This document shows, piece by piece, positions 21,501 through 28,800 of a stretch of DNA of 64,000 nt. The stretch's first letter is position 1; every line of letters starts with the position of its first letter. This stretch comes from Acanthaster planci (Eukaryota; Echinodermata; Asteroidea; Valvatida; Acanthasteridae): contig NW_019091387.1 in the NCBI RefSeq assembly GCF_001949145.1, forward strand, positions 1,225,329 through 1,289,328. Direction: 5' to 3'. A program made the position numbers and the translations under genes. The notes under the pieces are model-generated. The model was not told the origin of the DNA, did not search any database, and was given only the letters and a program-made list of their open reading frames with translations.

Positions 21501-23826
21501 AGTCGAACCTCATTAATAAGAGCACTGTTAATACAAGATTCTGCTTAAAGCAAAGAAATCTTCAGGTCCCAGTCTTTTGTTACTCATTGTTTTCACTCCA
21601 GATAACACAAGGCTCCTGTTAAAACAAGGTCATTTGCCAAGTCCGAAGACCTTATTAACGATGTTCGACTGTAGCATTATTGGGTCATGGATTTTCATAG
21701 TTTGGTCACAGAAAAGTCATGGAAAAGTCAGATTAGATTTGAAGCTTTTGATGTGGAGGTAGTATTAAATAGGTTTGCATTAGCACCCCGGATATATCTC
21801 TGGTTTGGGTATGTGGGGTTCTGAAAAGAACAGGTGGTACTCAACCTTTCGGACAGTATGCTCTGTCCATCGTCAGGAGAAATTTAATTGTCCTTTAGGT
21901 GCAGGAACCCCGTACGAATGAATCTGTACGCATGTTGTTCTCTCTTTGGCCAGTCTGTGATTAAAATTTAAGTTTAAAGTTTAATTCAAACAGTCTCACC
22001 AAAAGGGAAGACAACTTCAGAATGAATTCAGTATGTCAGCTACAGTTGAAATAATGAAAGGAACACTTGATCCAGTCGTAAAAGCAATTGTGTAACACGG
22101 ATTGTGAAGCCCTTTCAAAGTTTTGTCAAGATAATGTGCTCTTGGGTTTTACTTCACCGGAAGAAACATGTATTCTTAAGATTCAGGAATATTGTTAGCA
22201 TCATTATGCTGGGATTTCGGGTTGATACTTTGATTGTAATGTTAACCCTCCATGATCCTTAAATTTCATCAGGTTTGGAAAGTTTATGAAGGATTCAGGA
22301 AGAAGCCCTTAGTACCGATGGACCACGATACCTCAGACAGTAATACATGCCATTAGTTACCTGCACTGCAGACAATTTGGGGGCTTTGTGTAGGTTTATA
22401 GGGAAGGGCTTACGCAGTGGTTAGGGCTGAGTCAATTCAAGTAATCCACTATTCGATATTCGACCTTCAATTTGATTGAATATCCAAATATGAGGTCGTA
22501 CCAACTGGCAGATTGTTGGTGAACAAACCATACACAAAATCAGTTGCAACAACGCACACAATTGTATATTATAATCAATATAATCGCTTCTCACATCTAA
22601 GAGTATCTCCAGCCACGATTTAGCAAGGTTAAAGAGATGAACAATACTTCTTGCCCAGATGAAAATTTCAATTCCTTTTAAATTAATGAATAATTTACTT
22701 CTGAATTGTTGAAAAATTTCTGTCACTTTTCATTTAAAATCTGCTCGAAGCAAGCCTCCATAGTGCAATTTTTCTCATTTATAAAAACAAAAGAAAATGT
22801 CGCCTTCTCATGAATTTTGCATTCGACTATTCAAATTCCAAAAAAATAATATTCAAATATTTGATAATCAACCAAGTATTTGGTAATTCGTCATAGCCCT
22901 AATAATGTTGTTTGGTAAATTTTACATTTCCAGGATTGATTTCGATTTTTGGAATTGTGATTCCATTCCAATTGATTCTAATGATTCTTGAATGGAATTG
23001 CTAAGCAATGTCACACAGTTATTGGTAGGATTAAACACTTCCTGCCGGGTGGATTTTTCTTGAGCAGGATGAGATGACGGGACCTTTTCAAGATTTTCCG
23101 TTTTCAACATTCTTAAAAATTCATGTGTTCATTTACTGGACGTTTACACGAAGGACTGTCTGGTGGCTACTCTTATCTGACAGGCAACCTTCACTGACGC
23201 CCGAGTATTCAGCTAGGCCTGCAGCCCTGTTAAAGAGAGCTCAGAATTGTGAGGTGTAGCATAATTTCCTTTGTTCCAGTGAATGCCAGTAGTGTCTTTT
23301 CATACGCAGCTGGATTAGCGAGCAACGGTGCTGTGTCACTAATCAGTTGGGCCCTGGAGCACTTTTGTCCGTAGTCCGCTGCCGCGCTATGCCCAAAACA
23401 GTGGTATACTGTTTCAAAACAGTGCCGGATTACCTTCGAAAAATTGAAGTCGAAAAATGATAGCAATTCCCAGCAGCAGGTCCTTGTTCCAAGTACAGTC
23501 TTTTGTTACACAGACCAGCTCCTTTGTCCAAAACTGGGCACCCAGGCGGGAAGTGGTTAATAGTAAATTTACATGTCTGATATATTTGTAGAATTCGAGC
23601 AGCCATTGGCCAGCAAGCCCCCTCCACAACCCCCAACCTGACGCTGGTGACACCTGTCCGCCGCTCCATTCGTCTGGAGGGCCGGCGCTCAGTCCTTCCT
23701 CTCAACCTGCAGGAGCACAACATGTGCCTGGCATCCCTGGATGACCTGGCCCCGCAGGAGTTCATCCTTAGAGCCAACCGGGCTCTGGAGGGAGACTTAC
23801 CAGAGGATGGGCCAAACTCAGAGTAG
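12533..23826 (+). CDS. CKAP2/CKAP2L-like mitotic spindle protein, complete, 599 codons in eight exons
   Basis: CKAP2-family proteins bind microtubules and stabilise the spindle in dividing cells. Exons: 12533-12563, 15246-15429, 15606-15716, 17469-18041, 19278-19542, 20140-20313, 21029-21255, 23592-23826. All phases match and sum to 1800 nt including TAG. The N-terminal two thirds are basic, low in hydrophobics, and carry a possible nuclear signal (SRKRK, 247-251). The C-terminal third matches the CKAP2 C-terminal domain: CSKYWLCRVSI, IIHIYEEAVQEGAQPV, TESTPYF, TLVTPVRRSIRLE (539-551) and QEFILRANRAL. Family proteins are about 680-750 residues, so this one is slightly short. A motif of the type L..W.A.K is repeated at residues 14-24, 112-119 and 303-312. 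CKAP2 versus CKAP2L cannot be decided; a pre-duplication gene is likely. Confidence 0.87.
13735..14027 (-). pseudogene. LINE reverse transcriptase relic
   Basis: Read across frameshifts on the minus strand, the blocks of a non-LTR reverse transcriptase appear in order. They are MAILDFSKAF, VPHEKLLGKLDYYGIRNN, WIWDFL, NWIQ, VLSGVPQGTVLGPLLFL, YINALPDHI, and a degraded catalytic box reading FAEDCLIY where FADD is expected. Stops and frame changes mark it as dead. The motif style is that of the CR1/Jockey-like clades. It lies in an intron of the CKAP2-like gene, antisense to it. Confidence 0.85.
14072..14536 (+). mobile_element. hAT-type MITE, copy 1 of 3
   Basis: 465 bp, with termini TAGGGTTG and CAGCCCTA. 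Flanking 8-mers ACGACTTC (14064-14071) and ATGACTTC (14537-14544) agree at seven of eight positions, the target duplication length of hAT elements. The interior is AT-rich with many ATTCGAATATTC-type words near both ends. No transposase. Confidence 0.82.
15246..15429 (+). CDS. CKAP2-like exon 2
   Basis: The acceptor is CCATGCAG. The exon opens with DIMLERLARWKAQKALKK, the first copy of the repeated tryptophan motif (W20). The donor AAAAG/GTATGT is strong and in phase 2. An earlier donor at CTAG/GTAACC is weaker and would break the frame with exon 3. Confidence 0.8.
15606..15716 (+). CDS. CKAP2-like exon 3
   Basis: Acceptor TCTCGTAG and donor ATGAG/GTAAGA, phase 2 at both ends. It encodes a lysine- and serine-rich stretch (QAAECKSNLEGLKTSKDKRS onward). 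At 111 nt it is frame-neutral, so it could be skipped without shifting the frame. Confidence 0.78.
15717..17468 (+). other. Intron 3 of the CKAP2-like gene
   Basis: It contains a tRNA-derived SINE with a 15-bp target duplication (16881-17066). No other feature recognised. Confidence 0.7.
16866..17081 (+). mobile_element. tRNA-derived SINE with 15-bp target site duplication
   Basis: The direct repeat TGAATAAATTCTGTT occurs at 16866-16880 and 17067-17081 and brackets a 186-bp element. Inside are pol III promoter boxes: a box A-like TGGTCGAGTGGTTAAG near 16936 and a perfect box B GGTTCGAGTCC at 16980-16990. A non-tRNA tail and an A-rich stretch (CCAAAAAAAATCCC) follow. Related core sequence occurs at 27889-28000. 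The intact duplication suggests a fairly young insertion. Confidence 0.88.
17469..18041 (+). CDS. CKAP2-like exon 4
   Basis: The largest exon at 573 nt. It opens REKLELWRAQKQPK, the second tryptophan motif (W115). It then encodes a long disordered region rich in Ser, Thr, Pro, Arg and Lys with several S/TP sites (LTPKKD, RTPTS), possible Cdk targets, and the basic SRKRK run. The donor is a perfect GTAAGT after CA, phase 2. Confidence 0.88.
18042..19277 (+). other. Intron 4 of the CKAP2-like gene
   Basis: Largely occupied by a TTAA-flanked MITE (18088-18614). The remainder is AT-rich without recognisable features. Confidence 0.65.
18088..18614 (+). mobile_element. TTAA-flanked MITE, family B copy 1
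   Basis: It begins TTAACCACTTCGTGCTGTGG and ends CATGCCACTTCACATTAA. Its sequence matches the copy at 23031-23560 in inverse orientation throughout, including the blocks CTGCTGGGAATTGC and CTTGTAACAAAAGG. The 530-bp length and TTAA ends suggest a piggyBac-type non-autonomous element. Confidence 0.72.
19278..19542 (+). CDS. CKAP2-like exon 5
   Basis: Opens QRLKRWLASKGKTPSK, the third tryptophan motif (W306) and the closest to the W..SKGK..K motif of vertebrate CKAP2/CKAP2L. An acidic stretch (SQEEDELMAALN) follows, and the exon ends in phase 0 at TCG/GTAAGG. It is G+C-rich relative to the introns. Confidence 0.87.
19543..20139 (+). other. Intron 5 of the CKAP2-like gene
   Basis: Mostly the TTAA-flanked family A MITE at 19591-19891. 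Confidence 0.7.
19591..19891 (+). mobile_element. TTAA-flanked MITE, family A copy 1
   Basis: TTAA is followed by CCCTAACCGCCAAGCATATT. The other end reads TATGTAGGGTTAGGG then TTAA. An inverse copy of the whole element is at 36096-36408. The interior contains paired words such as CTACAAATTACTACTT and AAGTAGTAATTTGTAG. The telomere-like CCCTAACCCTA is part of the terminus. Confidence 0.8.
20140..20313 (+). CDS. CKAP2-like exon 6 (start of conserved C-terminal domain)
   Basis: Phase 0 at both ends, 58 codons. It encodes TEWLDSLVSRVPAMRQCSKY followed by WLCRVSI and ANEIIHIYEEAVQEGAQ, the best-conserved block of the CKAP2 C-terminal domain, in which an aromatic-rich helix precedes an I.E.A...GAQP helix. 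Confidence 0.9.
20314..21028 (+). other. Intron 6 of the CKAP2-like gene
   Basis: No repeat or exon recognised in this 715-bp intron. Confidence 0.6.
21029..21255 (+). CDS. CKAP2-like exon 7
   Basis: Acceptor CTCTCACAG, then PVQAVKESLQQYVEKL, which directly continues the GAQ of exon 6 (the family reads GAQP). It ends with LRYCLTESTPYFDR across the junction, matching the conserved TPY block. Donor GACAG/GTGAGT, phase 2. Confidence 0.88.
21285..21745. repeat. GGAAAAGTCATGG-rich interspersed repeat, split by a nested insertion
   Basis: Words such as CTGGAAAAGTCATGAAAA and CATGGAAAAGTC recur at both ends. They are interrupted by the pogo-like MITE at 21500-21671. Similar GGAAAAGTCATGGAA repeats are common in animal genomes; the class is not settled here. 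Confidence 0.55.
21498..21673. mobile_element. pogo/Tigger-like MITE
   Basis: The termini CAGTCGAACCTCATTAATAA and the inverse TTATTAACGATGTTCGACTG form inverted repeats of about 20 bp, flanked by TA on each side (21498-21499, 21672-21673). CAGTCGAACCTC with a TA target is characteristic of pogo-type mariners. Length is 172 bp with no coding capacity. Confidence 0.75.
21765..21885 (-). mobile_element. Retroelement tail with hammerhead-like core, copy A
   Basis: On the minus strand the order is CTCCTGACGA, the stem GGACAG/CTGTCC around AGCATA, GAAA, GGTTGAGTACC, the hairpin word TGTTCTTTTCAGAACC, and GGTGCTAATGCAAACC. The plus-strand segment 54783-54898 is a second copy that agrees along its whole length. 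CTGAnGA - stem - GAAA is the hammerhead ribozyme core, known from Penelope-like and related retroelements. Confidence 0.55.
22422..22901 (+). mobile_element. hAT-type MITE, copy 2 of 3
   Basis: Termini TAGGGCTG and CATAGCCCTA. The interior aligns with copies at 14072 and 35136 (GCAGATTGTTGGTGAACAAA, AAATCAGTTGCAA). No clean target duplication remains at this copy. Confidence 0.78.
23031..23560 (-). mobile_element. TTAA-flanked MITE, family B copy 2
   Basis: The left end reads TTAAACACTTCCTGCCGGG. The right end reads CCCAGGCGGGAAGTGGTTAA. This gives inverted termini of about 18 bp next to TTAA. Inverse copy of 18088-18614. It ends only 31 bp before CKAP2-like exon 8, so the branch point and polypyrimidine tract of that exon lie partly at the element's edge. 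Confidence 0.78.
23592..23826 (+). CDS. CKAP2-like exon 8 (terminal)
   Basis: After the acceptor ATTTGTAG the frame reads IRAAIGQQAPSTTPNLTL, VTPVRRSIRLEGRRS, and QEFILRANRALEGDLPEDGP, then NSE and TAG. VTPVRRS and the closing F..R.N.AL are hallmark residues of the CKAP2 C-terminus. Confidence 0.9.
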
Positions 23827-23945
23827 GGAAACCCAATTAGTTTCCTGTGAAATTTGGCAACAGAATTACTGTTGTTACCATTTTTTTTCTAGCTTCTTTC
23901 AAACTGAGAAGTACCCCCCAAAATTCGAACAATCTAACAAAATTA

Positions 23946-23951
23946 AATAAA
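23946..23951 (+). terminator. Probable polyadenylation signal of the CKAP2-like gene
   Basis: First AATAAA after the stop codon, about 120 bases downstream. A later AATAAA near 24769 could serve a longer 3' UTR that would include the 24202 hairpin. Confidence 0.5.
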
Positions 23952-24201
23952 ATGTCAACATTCTTCCAACATTAGAAACTCCTTGGGTTTTTATTAAAAG
24001 TTGGAGCGTTAGGAGTCTCTCCTTGTTTAGACCATTCACATCACTCTGTTATGTGAGCACTGAGAACTCCAAAAAAGATCTTGTCCACAATACTGCTCAC
24101 AACTTTTAGTTGATTCTTATGAGCTCCGATCCCCATGAAAACAGGGTTGGTCACTTTACAGAGTTCAAAGCTCCTCCAACAGGCTCCTGTACAGGCGTTC
24201 C

Positions 24202-24257
24202 AAATTCCAAAGAAAAGCTAACAAGGCTGATGCCTTGTTAGCTTTTCTTTGGAATTT
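24202..24257. repeat. Perfect 26-bp inverted repeat with 4-base loop
   Basis: Arms 24202-24227 and 24232-24257 are exact complements over 26 bp (AAATTCCAAAGAAAAGCTAA... paired with its complement), with loop TGAT. It would fold as a hairpin on either strand. Confidence 0.9.
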
Positions 24258-25445
24258 CCCATTTTCTTCCAATTCCTACATTGTGTTGCAAATACAACAA
24301 AAAACAAAACTTTTGAAAAATCTCAAACACTAGCTACTTCTTCATGTAAAACCTGGTCATCTGTTTCTTTCAGAAATATGAAATATTCCAATTAATACAA
24401 CGTGTAAATACATTTACATTGCAGCATAACACTGTTAAAATATTACTTTCTATAGACTTGTTTTGGGTATCTATGAATTTATTTCTTCATAAATTGTTTA
24501 GAATTTTAAAATTTTTCTAGAAAAAACTGTACCCTATCGGTACAATTCACCTGCAGTATTGAACTTTTACATTTTTTATTTTGCATTGTACATTTTATTA
24601 ATTTAATGCAGCATTCATTTCTGATGAATTTTATAATTCTTGAATGCTTTCATTGCACCCACTGCATTGATTCCAATTTGTTCAACAGGAAGTGAAATCA
24701 AATTCAAAAATGTGAAAAACAAAATGCGTTTTAAAGGGACGAGCATGTCTTCAGTCTCTGCTGTTATTCAATAAAACGTTAGTTTGGAACTGAAACGAGT
24801 AAAGCAGTAAACTTTGTATCATATGCAGCTGTGTAAAGTACAAAAGATACTTGTGAAGGTCACTATTGTTGATTGAATAGCTCTGCACATATGTTTTATC
24901 TGCCAGTCTAGCATTACTTGAAATGGACTGCATTGTTCAATGTTTATCTTTGTGAAATAGAATCCAATCCAAGCTTGTAGGGTTTAAGACTACCAAAATT
25001 TGTTGGTTTTGCAGGAACCAAACAACTGTAAAATTATAAGGTACTGAAGTGTGGATGCGAATGTGTTTTTCAAAAGTGATTGGTGATGTTGTCGTCAAGG
25101 ATACTGAAGTCCTTGATCCTGATTGGTCAATCCATGATAACAGATCATGCTACATGTGTAATGCTTTATACAATACCTGCATAAATCCCTGTCATCTGAT
25201 TGGTAGATTGTTGATCACATGTCAGTGAATTATTAGTTCCATTCAACAATACCCGTTAAAGTTGAATAGAACTTCACTTGACTGGTTCCAGCATGCATTC
25301 CATATACATATGTATAAACAAATAATCAAATAATGAATGTTTCACATTCGTGTGATGGTAAGAATTGTCTTCCGTGACAGATGAAATGTCCTGTTACACA
25401 AGGCAAAGTCGAGTGGAATGAAACATTTCATCGGTCACCTCATGA

Positions 25446-25451
25446 TTTATT
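25446..25451 (-). terminator. Possible polyadenylation signal of the C4orf33-like gene
   Basis: AATAAA on the minus strand, about 340 bases after the stop codon. A variant ATTAAA lies closer, at about 25506-25511. Confidence 0.35.
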
Positions 25452-25787
25452 CTTACCACTGCATTTGCATACTATTCTAAGGGTAGGCATATGTAACTAT
25501 CAGCAGTTTAATGATGACCGTGTGTGGCGTATACTTGTCACGATTGCTTTCAAATAAATTTGCATTATGCATGATCTCAGAAGCACTTTTGGAACACAAA
25601 GTAAGCACATGTACACACATGTATAATATGCCTGTGTTTTACATACAATATGGCCAAAGGCTGAAAGGCATTTTGAACACAAAAGCACTTCATTATTCTG
25701 TGATTGACTAATGCTTGTGGTATTTACAATGAATCCTTATAAAATGTCAAATGCTGTCTTCACACGTCAGCCAGGTATTCTGTTACA

Positions 25788-25875
25788 TCACATTGCAATC
25801 TCCCACAGCTTAGAAGTTAGATTTGAAGGAATAACATCCGTCAGGTCGATTTCATGAAAGTACTCCAAGCGGTGG
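25788..25875 (-). CDS. C4orf33-like exon 5 (terminal)
   Basis: Acceptor CCCGTACAG. TT plus C completes Phe, then HRLEYFHEIDLTDVIPSNLT and a final SKLWEIAM before TGA. The HRLEYF and closing LW motifs correspond to the end of the human protein. Confidence 0.88.
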
Positions 25876-28800
25876 CTGTACGGGAAATACAAAACAAAAA
25901 TAATGAAATATTCGTTCATTCCTGTCATGAATTTTATCTCATTTCATTTCATTTACATTTCAGATTCACTTCCAAGTCACATTTTTTCATAACTTTGCAT
26001 AACATTCCAATTCTGATGGACATTATCTCAGTGTTAAAAACCTACCGAATAATATACATAAAGATTGATGTCATGGCTGTTGTGGACCAAACAAAAAGGA
26101 ATTGACAGCAGGAAGATTTACTCTTGCAACTTTCGACATGTATGTTTGAGTCATAATATTCTGTAGTAGCTCATTGCAATTATGATAAGAATAACCACAG
26201 GGCCTCCAGCCACCTGTAGACCTAACAAAAGGAACACTGAAACCGACAGTTTGGATGGACAAAATGAATATGCATTTAAGAGGATTTCCATTCTCAGGAG
26301 AAATATACCAAAAGGCCTCGCTCACAAAAGCTCAAACAAAGCACGAGTCAGTTCTTAGTTGGTCAAAACAATTACGTTCAAAGCTGACTGTGCTCATGAA
26401 ACTATCAACTTCCAAATACATTTCTGGATACTGTAAATTAACAGATTGACAGCCATGCCCAAGCAACAACCCAAGCTTCATCCATTATTCATGTACTTAG
26501 TTCCATTCAGTGTTGAATCTTTTTTCAACGGAATTGGTAGTTCAGAGTGCCCATGGTTTGGCTTATAATAGGCCCTGATCCCTTGTTAAAAACTCCATTT
26601 TTGTGCACGAGGCAACTGTAACATGATTGATGAAAGCAGCCCCTGATCACTCAGGCATGATATTCTGTAAATGATCCTGAATCCCAGTACCAATGCCAAT
26701 GGACGGCATTTCTGAAAATAATACCAGTTTCATTTTTGTGGACACTTTGCTGAGGAGCTTTTGGATACACCCTGTATACAGGGATGAGATTTCTCGGCTT
26801 TTTAGCTGATTGCAGCTTTTCTAATTTTTGGATTTCAGCTTTTTTTTCCTCACTGGCTGTGTACAAAAGTATAACAGATTTTAACAGTTCAGTTTCTTTC
26901 TGCCTTTTTTCGGCTGTTTTCAGCTATTTTTATCATTGGTCAATCTCAACTCTGTGTATAACTGGCTGCGAGTACAAAACTGAAGGAATAACTCCAAAAC
27001 ATTTTTTTTAATCTCGCAGAGCTATTAAAACACTAGAATTATAAACAGTTCAAATCCTAACTGAAATTTCACCCATTCTAAAGCCTAACTGAAAATACCC
27101 CCACGGTCAACACTACTGGAGAAAATGTGCAACTTTGGGGGGGTGGGGGAAGCTGTTGCCATCCACATCTGAAATTTCTGCAAACGTTAACTGCCCATAC
27201 AAAATGGCAGCCACCATATGTAAACAAAAGAAAGGTCAACAAACCTGCCAAACACTTCAGCTTGGAATTCAAAGGGTTACAGACATCCTGTGTTTGAAAC
27301 CACCAATCAAACATGGAAAACCTGTAAACTGTAAAATCAACCCCAGTGGAATCTCGCATACTTACAAGTCTGGGTTGTCATGTTTGCCCTTGGGTGCATG
27401 ATAAAGTGCTTCGTACATTCGCTGCTCATCTGATCCATGGATTGCATAAGCATTGAATCTCTTCACACCTGGTGGCAAGTATTCCAGTGGTATTTTGGCA
27501 CGGCCTCTCCAAGTTCCTTCGTCGGAATTGATGGCAGATTGGAAAACAAGTGACAGTTTTGTCTGCATGAAAACCAAACATTAAAGAAAAAGTTTATTAT
27601 GTACTAGTTAACTGAACTAGTTTTCCAGAGGTATCAGCTGAATACAAAAGAATAGTTGATTCAGATAAATAATCTTCTGTGAGAATAGAATATTCAGAAC
27701 ACATTTTCAGTAACCTTTGCAGTGGATAGGGTGAATTAAAATAAGACTGATACCTTTTTTTTTCTTTTAGAATTCTTTCTCCCAATGTTTGCTCATTTAA
27801 ATTTGATAAATTTGTGCCCTTACATCAATGTTATGATGAACACTATACTCTGTGCTTTTCCTGAGAGCTTGGAGAAAATTCACAAGCTGACTGGGATCGG
27901 CTAATTCAGATTGGCCAGCCGACAGCAGCAAGCTCAGTGGTCGAGTGGTTAAGACGTCTGCATTAGTAAGCAGATTGTGGGTTTGAGTCCTACCCGAGTA
28001 AGCTTGTGAGTTTTTCCCAAGCTCTCAGGGAAAAGCACCAAGTGTACATAACTTTCGTCAGTTTATGTACATACTCTGTGTTTATGTACAGAAGACTTGC
28101 ATCAAGTGCCTTGGAGTGCCTGTGTTAAACTAAGGTAATCAACATTTTTTAAATAAAATGAAAAAAACAGTGAAATTTGTTTTTTCAATACTGGTTGGCA
28201 GAACCCAAGAATGCACCAAAAGGTACTATTTTTGAAGATCTTACAGAAAAAAGAAGAGTACTTCTGGAATGAAATACCTTGTAAAACTTCCTAATTCCAC
28301 TCAGCAAGAGAACCAAGTGTTGGCCGTGCCTAGGTTAAACAATAAAGACAACTTTACCAGATCATTTCAGGTTTCCTCCTTTTTCTGAGATTGGAGGTGT
28401 AAAGGAATACGTGTACCCTTTACTTACATAGATAATGGGACAGAACCAAACTTAATTTGCATAGATAAAGGCTCCATTGAAATTGTGTTTTCAAAAACTA
28501 ACACAGGTATACTCACGGACAGAGTTCCACTTCTAAATATTTCTCATCGTCCCCAAGGAAGAAAGCTTCGACAACTGGAAAGGTGGGAAAAATAGTATAA
28601 GGTTATTGAAATTAAGGCAAATTATCATGGAATGAATTCCACTTCCCCTCCATTAACTGAATTTCTCAACAGATATTAAAGGCATAAAATGAAAAACAAA
28701 AGAGAAGCAATGAGTACAGTCTTTGTGGAGAGTTCATTTCAAACATGAACAAAAATAGGCGCCACTTTGGCACCTATTAGAATCCCATTCTCTCCTGCTT

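Larger units (their letters stand above)
21256..23591 (+). other. Intron 7 of the CKAP2-like gene
   Basis: Packed with repeats: a GTCATGGAAAAG-rich repeat with a nested pogo-like MITE (21285-21745), a retroelement tail (21765-21885), hAT MITE copy 2 (22422-22901) and a family B TTAA MITE (23031-23560). Confidence 0.75.
23827..25787. other. Intergenic region between convergent CKAP2-like and C4orf33-like genes
   Basis: Contains the probable polyadenylation signals of both genes and a perfect 26-bp hairpin (24202-24257). The rest is AT-rich with no recognised gene. Confidence 0.6.

Noticed and set aside
26640-26725. Alternative last exon of the C4orf33-like gene (NAVHWHWYWDSG frame)
   Set aside because: It has an acceptor and an open frame to a stop, but no resemblance to the family; the exon at 25875-25788 supplies the expected HRLEYF end.
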